From Peronospora farinosa (taxonomy: Eukaryota; Oomycota; Peronosporomycetes; Peronosporales; Peronosporaceae), in NCBI GenBank assembly GCA_947646735.1, contig CANTFK010000981.1, positions 1 to 64,000 of the forward strand: a stretch of 64,000 nucleotides of DNA, given 5' to 3'. Below are positions 32,843-43,072 of the stretch, one piece after another. How positions within the stretch are numbered: position 1 is the stretch's first letter; every line of letters begins with the position of its first letter. Both the position numbers and the translations under genes were made by a program. The notes below the pieces were generated by a model, which was given only the letters and a program-made list of their open reading frames with translations, was not told where the DNA came from and did not search any database.

Positions 32843-35139
32843 GAAGCGATGGAAGTACCAAGTTATCAAGAGTAACACCACGGAATCTTCCTGATCAGGT
32901 AAGTCTGTTTCACGCGGACGGCATGGAAGAACGGAGTATTGCGCCGTCGTCTAGGTGGGTATCGGCGGTGGGGTATGAGTGATAGCAGGAATTTCTAGAT
33001 TGAGACCTGCTGTCAATATGATTAATCCTCTCTATATTCAAGGAACAGGCTGCATTCGCCACTTCTTTCGCCACTCCTGCGATCAATTCGAGTCCTCTGG
33101 TGGTTTAAGCGCGCCACTTGGCTTAGGCTGGACGTGTTTTTTATGCAACGTGCAGACACAATGGCGTAGGTGAAGTTGGTCGATATGTGGCTCCTCGTCT
33201 TCATACGAAATCGGGCGTCATTAACAGCACGTGAGCCCCAAGTCGCGCCACTCCAACGTAAGATCGAAGGCGTTGCTACTCCTCGGCATTTTCATGCCGC
33301 AAGCTTCTTGTCATACTGCAATACAGTATGGACGTTCTTATCCAACCGATCGTCTGGCAGTGGGGCAGAGTATCCGCAGTATGGTAAGGCTTTAATGTGT
33401 CGCAGGACGTTGGCCAAAATGCAGAGTGTCCTACTTGTTCTCTGAGGTGCACGTGGTTCAGGATTGCGGAAACCCGCACTCTAGCATGTGTGTCTGCATC
33501 TCTGGTCTCATCATCGTTCGCTTCAAAGTCACAGCTACCACTCCTGCGTCGACGTATTCACTATTGCGAAAAGGAAACGTCAGCAGCATCCTCTGTGCTG
33601 TACTGCTTACATTGACGACCTGAAGGTCCTCAGCGACAATACCGCTGGCATTTTACGTACCACGGCATTGTCGCTGGGTTGCACACGAAGACATCCGAAG
33701 TGTGCGAGCCTGGTCCTGACAATGAACGTTTACGGCTACATCGGTCCGCGCCGCCATCACCCCTATTAGGCCTCACGACAGCTAGCACATACCTGGGAAT
33801 GGGCGATGGCTTCGATCACGAATGAACACTTGACCATCAGTATATCGGCAAAACATATACTAGTAGTTTAGTAGATACGTGAAGTGACGTTTCCCGACAA
33901 AAAGAACATGCGAAACGACCTCGTCAAGTATCCGGTCGGAAAACTTCACACATACTTGGCGAGGCCATTTCAGATTTGTTTTATTCACTCCGTCCGGTAG
34001 CAATTGATTCATCCTAAGAACGTCATTCGAATTGGTGCAGTGTGTGCCGAGCATTCTATCAAGACCTGTTGACTTCATCAAGCCAGACCGAAATGTGTTT
34101 CTTGTTGCAAATCGAAGCTACACATGGATAAAGAACGATACTTATATTTAATGCGCAATCACACCGACTTACCAATAACAATTACGAACCTTTTCACTTC
34201 CTTTGTTTGGCTAATGCGCCTGCGTACAGATTCGATCAACAAACTGCAACCAAAACGAAGCTAATCATTCCGCTACATGACAACAATAAGTGAAACGCAG
34301 CATTACCGCGTAGTCGGCTGAAGAAGTAACTTGAATCGCTCAAACACGGCAGTTTTTTTCAGTCTTCCAACGCCAAAAGGTGTGATGAATGCAGCTCTCT
34401 CTCACATCACGGTTTCTACACCATCAAATCAGTCAGCTTCAAAATCAACCTTAAATGCCCCAACGTTTTAAAAGCTCCATTAATGTGCTTGCTGGTATTC
34501 AGCATCTCCCAGCAACAGCGCCAGCACAAATCGGCTTAGAGTAGTTACCTCAATTGCCTTATTACAGTTGTGTCCTACTGCAGTATTAACCTGTTTTCAT
34601 AATAAAAAAAGGCACCTTCGCAGTCAGTCTGAAACGTTCAACTCAGCCTCGGCACTCCATTGCTCACCTTATTCAAGTTTCCTCAAGTGGCAACACGTCA
34701 CTCGCGATAATTTACATTTCACATGCCCCAGTGTCATTGTTAGAAGCGACAGCGTGGGTGCACGCCTCGTTGAGCGCAGGTCCGCCACCGCCAAAGGCGG
34801 AAAAGCTGCGTCAACGCCTGCACATTTTCGGACGTAAAGAGACTCTCGACATTTTTGTTTCTTCTGAATCCATCGTTTGATCTGGTTTTGGTACATATAG
34901 AAGTCTCAGATAAGCTGACGGTGTTCTTCTTGCCAGCAAAGAAATGTCCACAAAGACACATATATGCATGGAAAGATACAGTAATATCAAGAAAAAGGAC
35001 ATAGCGAGCAAGTAGTGACGCACCATGAGGCTCATGTCCGCGTTCCGCATGATTACAGTGCGGAAACGGAAGAATGATTGTCAGTGCAACATGCGAGTTT
35101 TTATGTAATTTTAGCCAATCATGAGTCGGCTTAGGTCGA
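32843..35139. other. Intergenic, with a faint non-LTR reverse transcriptase relic
   Basis: No intact gene is seen across about 2.3 kb. A weak relic near 33560-33770 is listed separately. A GTAAGT near 32900, just after the karyopherin stop, could be a splice donor in its 3' UTR but is not needed for the coding model. Confidence 0.5.
33560..33770 (+). pseudogene. Possible LINE-type reverse transcriptase relic
   Basis: One frame reads CCTAYIDDLKVLSDNTAGI followed by RHPKCASLVLTMN. This resembles the YxDD catalytic block and the following NPKKC-type strand of non-LTR retrotransposon reverse transcriptases. The similarity is short and its surroundings are decayed, so this is only a suggestion. 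Confidence 0.35.
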
Positions 35140-36307
35140 ATGTCGAAATACATATCCGAGACAAGCTTAAAACAGGAATTGGAGATGACGACGCCGGCGA
35201 GGATCGAAGGTGCGGTGCCCAAGAAGGTGTACATGCACTACGAAGAGGGTGAGGAAGAACAAAAACTAATGCTCAAGATGACGCTTCCATCTAAATGGGC
35301 GGGTCATACCGTGGATTACCTCAAGGAGGTTGGTAGTCGTAGAATGTTCTGGAAAATCGACTAAAAGAGTGAAGACTGACGAAGACTTATATCGATTGCA
35401 GTTCTTCGTAGAACATTACAATAATAAGAAACCAGATAACACGTTGGATAGCGCCCAGTTGCATCTCGAGAAGAAAGGCAAGACGCTGTTGTTTGGTGAC
35501 GAGTTGCTGCACACGGCCGTGCAAAAGTACGACGATCTGTTTCTTAAGGCTGGCGTTTCGACACTTAAGCCCGTACCTGTGACAAGTAAGATGCTAGTAG
35601 TAGTACTATTGTACTAGTAAGTTGTATTCTAAAGGCTTTATTTGCTATTCGCCTTAGATAATGCGGTGCCCGCTGTGTCGGACAAGAAATATCTCCAGTG
35701 CAAGAATCACGGCTGCCAGCAAAAAATTTTGGACGAGGAGAACAGTGACCAGGCGTGCCGTCACCACATTCTGCCGCCATTATTCCACGATATGAAGAAG
35801 GGCTGGCAATGCTGCTCGTCCAAGATGGTCTACGACTGGGACGATTTCGAAAAAATCGAACCGTGTACCGTCGGCCGCCATTCTACTGTGGGACCCAATG
35901 AGCAATTCGCAATGTCGCCTACCGTGGCAGCAGCAGAGAATGCTGCAGCGAGCTCTGTGAACGTAGCTACTCCGCAGGCAGCGGCCCCGCTAAAGTCGAT
36001 TGACGACTACAACCAGAAGAATCCAAACGCGGTAACTGCCGTTTCTGCAGCCAAGGAGAGCCAGACGACGGCACCTCCAAAACGTACCGATGGCAAGGCG
36101 AAATGTGTCAACTTTGGCTGTCAGCAGGAGTACGTGGTGGCGGAAAACAATGATACGTCGTGTCGACACCACGCCGGCGCACCCGTTTTCCACGATGCCA
36201 GCAAGTACTGGAGTTGCTGCCCAAAGGACGTCAAGTACGATTTTGACTCGTTCCTCAATTTGCCGGGCTGTGTCGTATCCGCCCATACGGATGTCAAGAC
36301 GGCTTAG
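35140..36307 (+). CDS. CHORD-domain protein with two zinc-binding CHORD modules
   Basis: Three exons, 35140-35328, 35402-35585 and 35658-36307, keep phase across introns of 73 and 72 bp (GTTGGT to TTGCAG; GTAAGA to CTTAG), giving 340 aa. An alternative start is ATG 35185. Residues 1-120 form a domain around the spliced junction DYLKE/FFVEHYNNKK that I cannot name; it may be ubiquitin-like. CHORD I (CKNHGCQQ through PPLFHDMKKGWQCC and PCTVGRHS) and CHORD II (CVNFGCQQ through APVFHDASKYWSCCPKDV and GCVVSAHT) have the expected Cys/His pattern. The linker is Ala-rich. CHORD proteins (plant RAR1, animal CHP-1) are Hsp90 co-chaperones. The C-terminal CS domain of animal CHP-1 is absent. Confidence 0.93.
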
Positions 36308-37565
36308 ACGGACCACGGCACTTGCTAGCGACTGTTGTAGTGGTTCTTTGGGGGCGTTATGGGTAACTGCAAGAGAAGTCTAGTTTTCAACTTAGAAGAG
36401 AAATGATGGAAGCACATCCTTCTCCAAAATGGTCATCGAGTTTGAATTCAATGACGGTTGCTGTGATAACTACTGAGGTCTACCTAGATGTCTCCAGCAG
36501 CTTGGTAAAAAAATTAGCTCGCTTACGAGCAATTTAAGCTCGGTTCTTGCCATTGAGTACCTTAATGACTCAGCCACCTGAAGTCAAGCAAGTGTTGGAC
36601 GCTAGCTATTCTGAGGTTACACGCTGATGGATCAGGGAGATGTACAACTTCTTCATGATACCGAAATATTAAGCAAACAATTTCAGAATGAGCTCGTAGA
36701 TCTCAAGCACAACGTATGAAAACAGCAAAGGAACGATGGCTTACATGAAAATTCATTGAGGCTGCAGGCACCAAGACACATAATATTGCTATCGAGCTGC
36801 TGATGATCGTGAAAAAGGTTTTTGAAACAGTGAGGACGCGATTACTTAACGGAGCGAGTGTGTGCATCCTGAATGTAAGATCTAAAGGTCACACTACGAA
36901 AAAGGTGATACACGCAAGTTTGGCTCAATAGTACGGTACATACTTTAGCTTTCGTTCATCTATCAGCTGAAAACGGGTTAAGTGAGCTCGGTGCAACGGC
37001 ATCTAAGGCTCACAGAATTCAGATACAAGGGAGATATTACTTTTTTCATTATCGCGTACAGTTCGTAATGAGACCAAGTGTGTCTTGAGTTTATGAGGTG
37101 TGCAGTTCTCAAACTATTTGTGTCTTCGCTGACAAAGATTGCGACTAGGCTGGATTTGGTGTGGATAGCGAAGAAGTGACGATGTAATCTCACAGCTCAA
37201 GGATGTCAAATGAATTATGGCGGCGCTTGGGGATAATCATGAGCTTCTCTATGCAGACAGTGTCACTCTTGTCCCTGGCAAAGTGTAGGGTGGTGAAGGC
37301 TAGGAGATTCATCTCCACCTCATTAATTGGTGCACTTTATACCTGTTGGCAATTCGTCCTGTTTGTTTTCCAGCACAAAAACAATTGAGAACGAAGAGTA
37401 GGGAGAGGACAAGAGTTGGGCACGTAGACACAAAGGACGAGTCTTAAAAGTGTTTTAGAAAAGCAGCTTTGATTAGATTTAATCAAGAGAAATGGTGAAT
37501 ATAAAACTTGTATGCTAAGTAGGTAACGTTTTATCTACTTAAGTGCCAGATCTGTAGACGTATGT
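36308..37565. other. Intergenic
   Basis: No coding region, RNA gene or repeat could be supported in this stretch. Confidence 0.5.
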
Positions 37566-37640
37566 TTTCTTTGTATTTGGCGTCATTGAAAGGAGCCTGG
37601 ACAAGCTCGAAAGGTTATTCCGCGCTTTCGAGCCTTTTCA
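37566..37640 (-). pseudogene. Partial C-terminal copy of the NLP gene
   Basis: The minus strand here repeats, with changes, the 3' coding end of the neighbouring NLP gene. A readable piece, FELVQAPFNDAKYKENI, matches FNHVQAPFNDANFKNNIYK of the intact gene (near 37700-37770). A stop lies just before it. This is a remnant of a tandem duplication or of local recombination. Confidence 0.65.
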
Positions 37641-37664
37641 GTTGAATGCACAGTAAGTAACAGC

Positions 37665-38390
37665 TCATTTCGTAACAGGCAAACCTGAAGCCTCCCAAGC
37701 CTTGTAGATGTTGTTTTTGAAATTGGCGTCGTTGAAGGGAGCCTGGACATGGTTAAAGCTCGAAGGGTCATTCAAAGCTTTCTGAGCCTCCTTGGTCAGC
37801 TGATCCCACGCAATAAGGGGTTGGCGCTTTCCTTTGGACGATTTATTGGGATAAAGGATTTTTTTTTTGTTATCGTACACGACCTTGAAATGCCCGCCAT
37901 CTATGAGCGCATTTTCATCGGGGGGGTTTTGAGATTTGTAACTGTTGATGTTCTTGGCGTTGCCGGGTGAGTACGAAACAGCCAAAAGCTTTTGATGGTT
38001 GACGTCGGGATTGTTTAAGAACGTAACGACGTTCACCCAGGTAGTGTTTGTTCCCTTACTCGGAATATAAACCGCATTCATTTGAGCCCAGCGCTTCTTA
38101 TGCCACATACCACGGGTGTAGGCCTGAGACTTTTCCGACGGGATTTTGCAGTCATCAGCGTCTTTCGGAAGTCCCTTACTGGTCACACCGAATTTGTCTA
38201 CTGCAGGATACGAGGAACACGGCCCCTCAATTTTAAAATACGGCTGAAACTCGAGAGCAGTGAGCTCAACGCCATCTTGTGCTTCTGGCGTCTTGAACGG
38301 CTCTATATCGTCTGCATAGGCTGTCGTTTTGTCGGCCTCCACCATTGCAAGGCAAGCGCTTACGGCAGCAAGAAGTGCAATGATGTTCAT
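37665..38390 (-). CDS. NLP (NPP1/Nep1-like) secreted protein, divergent and probably non-cytolytic
   Basis: A 241-aa ORF from ATG 38388-38390. Residues 1-19 form a classic signal peptide (MNIIALLAAVSACLAMVEA). The mature part keeps the NLP fold landmarks: the early Cys pair region (GPCSSYPAVDKFG, ADDCKIPS), SQAYTRGMWHKKRWAQMNAV, the VNVVTFLNNP strand, GGHFKVVYDN and LIAWDQLTKEAQ. The conserved heptapeptide and metal-binding residues expected between the MNAVYIP strand and VNVV are absent; a short TNTTW segment is there instead. Downy mildews are known to carry many such non-cytotoxic NLPs. A role as an apoplastic effector recognised as a pattern by plants is inference. A partial copy lies directly downstream and transposons begin about 1.3 kb upstream of the start. 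Confidence 0.9.
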   Translation of the reverse strand: MNIIALLAAVSACLAMVEADKTTAYADDIEPFKTPEAQDGVELTALEFQPYFKIEGPCSSYPAVDKFGVTSKGLPKDADDCKIPSEKSQAYTRGMWHKKRWAQMNAVYIPSKGTNTTWVNVVTFLNNPDVNHQKLLAVSYSPGNAKNINSYKSQNPPDENALIDGGHFKVVYDNKKKILYPNKSSKGKRQPLIAWDQLTKEAQKALNDPSSFNHVQAPFNDANFKNNIYKAWEASGLPVTK

Positions 38391-38584
38391 AAAGAAAATG
38401 GAGTTGTAGTAACTGGGAATTGCGTGGAAAATTGAAAAGTGATCATATACGTGGTGCTAAGAATTCGTTTCGCAACAAATGCTCAGTCTGGGTATAATTT
38501 GAGAGAGTTTCTTATAGCTTGGTTTTATTGTGATACCAAATTGATCAGGAGGGGTATCAATTTAAAAAAAGATACTTTTTTCTC

Positions 38585-38624
38585 AGCAACACCTGTTATA
38601 ATTTCCTTATTTACAGGTGTTGCT
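38585..38624. repeat. Inverted repeat, 12-bp arms
   Basis: The arms AGCAACACCTGT (38585-38596) and ACAGGTGTTGCT (38613-38624) are perfect complements with a 16-base AT-rich loop. It lies about 195 bp upstream of the NLP start codon. It may be a small transposon remnant or a regulatory hairpin. Confidence 0.6.
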
Positions 38625-38807
38625 AAAAGGGTATGGTCACCAATCTCAAGATAAGAGCCGGATGTCGGGAGGAGGGACTTGCATTTCGCAAGACCGGCTC
38701 GAAAAGGATATTGTATTCACCATCATGATTGTGTATGTTCTCAACCGCTTTCCTCCGAATATTATATAACAAAACTTTCTATTTACTATCCAGGTTGCTT
38801 CTCTTTC

Positions 38808-39295
38808 AATCTATATCAACATTGTAATGCATTCTCAGCTACTAGGTACGGTTTGACCGGTGGTGGCAAGCCTCGTCATGCATGCATGGTCAGATCTGAA
38901 AGGAATCTATTGCATGTTCAACTTGCCTTTCCATCGGACCGGCCCTTGTCGATCGCGCACGTATCATAAACATTGGTATTTACAGTACCGATCCCTTAGA
39001 TTGATTGGCCGTTGTTTAATACACACGTATCGTAAAACATTGGGCTTGGTCTCAACTCACTTCTACCGGTCAATTAGTATTTGTATTGCTTGCGCTTGGT
39101 CTGAACGAAGCCTTCTGATTTGATTCTACTTCAATCTATATCAACATTATTATGCATTCTCAGCTACTAGGTACAGTTTGACTGATGGCATGTTTATGTG
39201 ACAAGCCTCGTCATGCACGCATGGTCAGATCGAAGCCCATCGCATATTCAGCTTGCCTTGGGCGTTGTTGATCGCACACGTATCGTAGACATTAC
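38808..39295 (+). repeat. Direct duplication, two copies of about 165-170 bp
   Basis: Copy 1 (about 38808-38975) and copy 2 (about 39130-39295) share TCAATCTATATCAACATT, ATGCATTCTCAGCTACTAGG, CAAGCCTCGTCATGCA and GTATC(A/G)TA(A/G)ACATT in the same order. They are separated by about 155 bp. Copy 2 has a short insertion (GATGGCATGTTTATGTGA) and a deletion. The block is non-coding. Confidence 0.75.
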
Positions 39296-39731
39296 TCTTT
39301 GGTCAAGTCTTTCAAGAGCTACTTTATGAGACGTGCGAGATGAAGTAACGTGCGTCCGAGATAGACAAGTTACATAAGCTGGGCAGGGATTTTAGCTTAC
39401 AGTAGAAACTGTCTAGAATGATACTGCCTAAACTGATAATTTGTCTAAACTGCTAAAAATATTTAGTCTCGTGTTCATCCCATATTGAAACTAATAAACC
39501 TCCATAACCTGTTATTTGATATATTTCTGTCGGCCCCAATACTTTTGTAAACGAGTATACCCTAATTTAAAGCACCTTCAAAAACCCAGAGCTAGTGCTA
39601 TGCAGTGTACGAGTCCCTGGCCAAGAAGTAAGCATGGCTTAAAAATTATAAAATTTAATATCGCGTAACACATTTTCCATACCGATTGGATCGGCGGTAA
39701 ATCCGCCATCAAAAGTCATACAAACTGTAAT

Positions 39732-39867
39732 TGTAATGGGGCACCCTCCGACTATACTGATGGCAGTACATTTTTTCTACATTCACTAATGACAGTGATA
39801 GCAGGTGACTCAAAACCTTTCTACACAAAGAGGCAGATCAAGATTTATTTCTAAACAATACACTTAG
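39732..39867 (-). repeat. Distal part of the element D 3' LTR, split by nested insertions
   Basis: The minus strand of this piece aligns with the last 135 bases or so of the solo LTR at 59069-59528, including GTATAGTCGGAGGGTGCCCC and the terminal CATTACA. Its other part lies at 48626-48952. The two parts are separated by a solo LTR that itself carries element B. The outer flank is GTAAT (39727-39731). Confidence 0.85.
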
Positions 39868-40058
39868 TGTAAATGGGCGCTTCGTAAAGAAGCTGCTACG
39901 TACTACGCGGGCACACCTTCAAGCATTGCGAGGAAGCGGTTAAACCGTCTGACCTCCGCGTGCGGTGGTGGCTGCGTTGCTCGGTCGCTCAAAGCGCCGA
40001 ACCAAACTGTATCCGGCCGCTTAAAAGCGGTCCGCGCAACGAACGACTAAGAACTGCC
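39868..40058 (-). repeat. Old family 1 LTR, part 1 (host of element B)
   Basis: The minus strand is a diverged family 1 LTR end (reverse complement of the ...CCCGTCTACA side). It is interrupted exactly at the element B target site CTGCC (40054-40058). The rest continues at 48214-48625. The two parts sum to about 603 bp, the family's usual LTR length. Outer flanks CTTAG (39863-39867) and CATAG (48626-48630) are a one-mismatch target duplication, so it is a solo LTR inside the element D LTR. Confidence 0.85.
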
Positions 40059-40667
40059 TGTAACAGGGTACCTATTTACACGTAAACATTAGGTAATATA
40101 CTTAATGTTTGGTCTAAAAGTATCCATGATTACTTTTGACCTGTCACTTGGGTGCGATACACAAATGTGATCCACCCTCGTGAATGTGATATCCATTGAT
40201 GGATTCACATGAGAAGGGATGACGCTAGTTGAAGCTAGGCATCACGACGTCTCAGAAGGACGTCAGTTGCGATCTTAAATCTAGATTTAAGATCATGCGA
40301 CAGGATACGCTTCTAAAGAGTCGCGTATCCGATCATATATATATATATATATATATATAGCCAATCAGTAGTTAAATATATATTTAGTTATAATTAATTA
40401 AATATATCTCAGTATTGAATTTCCCTAAACAAACACACCACGCACGAGAAGTTGAAAGACTTCTGCGTGACGTCGGTGTTCTAGTGTTAAGAAGTTCGTT
40501 GCACTCTCGCTTAAGCGAGATGCAACTGGTGGTACGACTGCTTAAGCAGTCGACCAACCTCCCAACCACCCTCGCACGCGAAGGTAAGACGGTATAACCG
40601 CTTCCTCGTATGTGCATAAGGTGTGTGCTCGTAGTACGAGGCAACTTCGTAGAAGTGCCCGTCTACA
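40059..40667 (+). repeat. 5' LTR of element B
   Basis: 609 bp, TGTAACAGGGTACC to CCCGTCTACA. It contains an (AT)n tract near 40335-40360. Three perfect palindromes are present: 40271-40294 (GATCTTAAATCT and its complement), 40505-40520 (TCTCGCTTAAGCGAGA) and 40535-40552 (CGACTGCTTAAGCAGTCG). Confidence 0.97.
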
Positions 40668-40669
40668 CT

Positions 40670-40687
40670 TGGTAGCACTAGTAGTCC
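40670..40687 (+). promoter_or_regulatory. Primer-binding site of element B
   Basis: TGGTAGCACTAGTAG starts two bases after the 5' LTR. TGG complements the CCA end of a tRNA. Similar sequences occupy the same place after the LTR ends at 55976 (TGGTACCACTTGTAG), 63724 (TGGTAGCACTTTG) and, on the minus strand, 29020 (TGGTAGCGCTTGAGG). Confidence 0.75.
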
Positions 40688-40726
40688 TTCCCACGACCCG
40701 TCTCTCTGAGCGTGCGTGTGGTTGAC

Positions 40727-41809
40727 ATGGTCCTTAATATGGACTGGAGTGACTTCCCTCACCTCTCCCAACATCATAGGGAGTTGGCAGAGCATATGGC
40801 GCAGGGACTTGGTGAACAAGCCCTGGTCAATCTCTTGCATTGTCCTTCTGAGCAACATGTTGCTCAGTTGGAGCAATTTGAGGCGTTTGTGCTCGGACAG
40901 CGTAGAAACGCGTCCGAGGTAAACAGCCAAGCCACCGCTGAGTCCATCAATAAGACTCAGGATGAGCTTAGGCTTGAGCTGGCACGTAATGAGGCGCTCA
41001 ACAGGACTGTTGAGACGCTTTCTGCCCGGCCTGCTCAACCGAGGCCCATTCGGATGGACCCTCCGAAGTTCGATGGAACTAGCCCTCACACGATTGTTCA
41101 CTGGCTATTAGCAGTGGAGCAATGTGGAGTGGCGCAGCTCATCGAAGACGACACTAGAATGGTGTCGTATGCCATGTCCAACTTACGTGGCAAAGCGTCA
41201 GAGTGGGCATACTCTGCGCTGATGGCAAATGCTGATGCATTTCCATCATGGGCGATCTTTAAGGCAAAGATTCGCGCCATGTATCAGCCGCCTAACAACG
41301 AAGTGTTGCTTATGGCGCGCTTCTTTGGAGCACGACAGGCGAAACGCTCTCTGCAAGAGTTTGTGCAGGAGATGCGTTCGCTGTCGGCGTCCATCAATGG
41401 GGAACCGATACCAGAGCGTATCAAGGTAGCCACGTTCATGAATGGACTTAGGCATGGCCCATCGCGTCAGGCCCTTTTCAGAAAGGTGCCAGCGACGATG
41501 GAAGAGGCAATTGACATTGCCTTAGTTGAGGAGCAATCCTACAACAGCGCCTCGGCGACAGCCTATTACAGGCCGTCTTCCGAGAATTCTGATGCCACTC
41601 CTATGGAGTTAGGCAATGCAGATGTGATCTGCTACAAGTGCGGCAAGCGAGGCCATATGATGGCTCGCTGCTATGTCAAGGTAGCTGCTGGTGCTAAGGC
41701 AGCCAGCAAAAGGTCTCCCAACCCGAAGGGAGGTGCGAAAAACCAGCGTGCACGACGCACGGGTTCAGCACCTGCCCAAGATGGGTCGGGAAATGCGGGA
41801 GCGCAGTAG
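40727..41809 (+). CDS. gag: Gag capsid-nucleocapsid protein of element B
   Basis: A 360-aa open frame from ATG 40727; the frame runs back to a GTG at 40712, but ATG is preferred. The N-terminal region is helical and Glu/Gln-rich. The capsid-like retrotransposon gag domain follows (PPKFDGTSPHTIVHWLLAVE, MSNLRGKASEWAYSAL, FGARQAKRSLQEFVQEMRSL, FMNGLRHGPSRQALF). The C-terminus has one zinc knuckle, CYKCGKRGHMMARC (CX2CX4HX4C), followed by a basic KAASKRSPNPKGGAK tail for nucleic-acid binding. It should assemble the virus-like particle and package element RNA. It is in a different frame from the protease that follows, as in many Ty3/gypsy elements using frameshifting, but here the shift cannot be told from mutation. 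Confidence 0.92.
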   Translation: MVLNMDWSDFPHLSQHHRELAEHMAQGLGEQALVNLLHCPSEQHVAQLEQFEAFVLGQRRNASEVNSQATAESINKTQDELRLELARNEALNRTVETLSARPAQPRPIRMDPPKFDGTSPHTIVHWLLAVEQCGVAQLIEDDTRMVSYAMSNLRGKASEWAYSALMANADAFPSWAIFKAKIRAMYQPPNNEVLLMARFFGARQAKRSLQEFVQEMRSLSASINGEPIPERIKVATFMNGLRHGPSRQALFRKVPATMEEAIDIALVEEQSYNSASATAYYRPSSENSDATPMELGNADVICYKCGKRGHMMARCYVKVAAGAKAASKRSPNPKGGAKNQRARRTGSAPAQDGSGNAGAQ

Positions 41810-41811
41810 GG

Positions 41812-42324
41812 GCGGGATGCCCTACTGTCGCGGACTCTGAAGCTACCCCTAAGTTCAGAGTGATCGAACAAATGGGTAGCATAGTCCCTGAGGTTCCGAA
41901 AGGTCGGACCTCAACCCTTTTGGTCTATAGCGCTCGAGTACGAGGCTATGACCAAGTGATGACCCTTCTCGTGGATTCGGGTGCATCACAAAACTTTGTG
42001 AAACTCGCGGCTCTGAAAAAGAGTCCGGCGAGTTATGAGTCGCTTTGCCAGGATGGCAAGCGAGAAGAGGCGATCTTTCGTTTAGCGAACGGCGCGCTCG
42101 TCAAATCGGAGGGAGTTCAAGTTGAACTCGCCTTCAGCTTTAGTGACTTCTCTTGTAAAGAGAAGCTCACAGTGCTAGGTATGGAGAGTCCGTATGACCT
42201 CATCCTAGGCATGCCTTGGTTGGCTAAACACCAACCATGGATAGACTGGCGTACACGCACAGTCGCTAGCTCCACCCAATACACCGGAAAGGATGTGCTC
42301 TTGCGAGAGGCTTATGTGAGCTGA
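41812..42324 (+). pseudogene. pol: Aspartic protease domain of element B pol
   Basis: This open stretch encodes the retropepsin-like domain: active site MTLLVDSGASQNFV (DSG triad), flap region and LILGMPWLAKHQPWIDW near the end. It lies in a +2 frame relative to gag and ends at TGA 42322-42324, immediately before the linker frame begins. The protease core itself looks intact; the polyprotein it belongs to is interrupted. Confidence 0.8.
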
Positions 42325-43072
42325 TGTTGTGTCCAACACAGTCGAGAGCGCTATAACGGTATGTCAATCGGCACCAGGAACTACCCAGCTCGAAAGGAGT
42401 GGTGTAGTCGGAAGTGCACTGGCGGAAAGCCAGGTGACACATATTCCTACCCAGGTCGAAGAGACTGGTGTAGTGAATGGGGCGATGACAGGTAGTCATG
42501 CGTACAATGGTCCTGCACAGAGCCGAGAGCCTGTGGCAGTTGATGGTGGGCTGACAGGAAGTCAAGCGCCACAAGAACCGGCACAGAGCCAAGAGCCTGG
42601 TGCGGTTGGAAGGAGTGCGTTAGCTGAGATAGCAACGACACCTTCTTCCAGGTCAAAGGTCGTGGTGACTCGAAGAACGAGCACCAGACGTATTAAGACG
42701 ATCAAGGGCACGTCGAAACGAGTGACCCTTGGATCAGTCTCGGTCCAAGAGGACGGACCTACGAACGAGTTGTTCGAGGCCGTCGAAGACAAAATGTCGG
42801 AGGCATCCTCAGTTGAGGTGCTCCAACTTGTCTTGGCATCTGCCGAGGAGATAGTAAATCTCTCGGAGATGACGTGGGATCTGTTCCTGTCCGAACTAAA
42901 GGAAGGAAAGATCCACGAGATAGTCGCACCAGTTCCAGAAGAGAACATGGTGGACTGTTGCTCTTCATCCACAATGGATGAGAGCGTCTTGGAGACCGAC
43001 AAAAAGAAACGGTTCGCTGCTCAAGGCTGGTATGCCTTGAAGGACAGCCCGTTCTATGATGTTCTGTGGAAA
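42325..43072 (+). pseudogene. Protease-RT linker region of element B pol
   Basis: About 245 codons stay open in frame 2 between protease and RT. The first half is low-complexity (repeats of PAQSREPVAVDGGLTGSQ type), the second half more ordered and acidic (EVLQLVLASAEEIVNLSEMT, LFLSELKEGKIHEIV, KKRFAAQGWYALKDSPFYDV). No known enzyme domain is visible. The frame ends where RT resumes in frame 1; the junction (YDVLWKH to PDVFPAEVPS) suggests a small indel near 43070. Confidence 0.7.

Larger units (their letters stand above)
38391..39731. other. Intergenic with a duplicated block and a hairpin
   Basis: No gene is seen. The stretch holds the NLP promoter side, a 12-bp-arm inverted repeat (38585-38624) and a direct duplication of about 170 bp (38808-38975 and 39130-39295). 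Confidence 0.5.

Noticed and set aside
37566..37640. Second functional NLP gene
   Set aside because: Only the last part of the coding sequence is present, with a stop just before the matching segment and no upstream NLP sequence in between.
40335..40360. (AT)n tracts in the LTRs as a CRISPR-like or centromeric repeat
   Set aside because: They are simple microsatellites at the same place in each family 1 LTR, without spacers or higher-order units.
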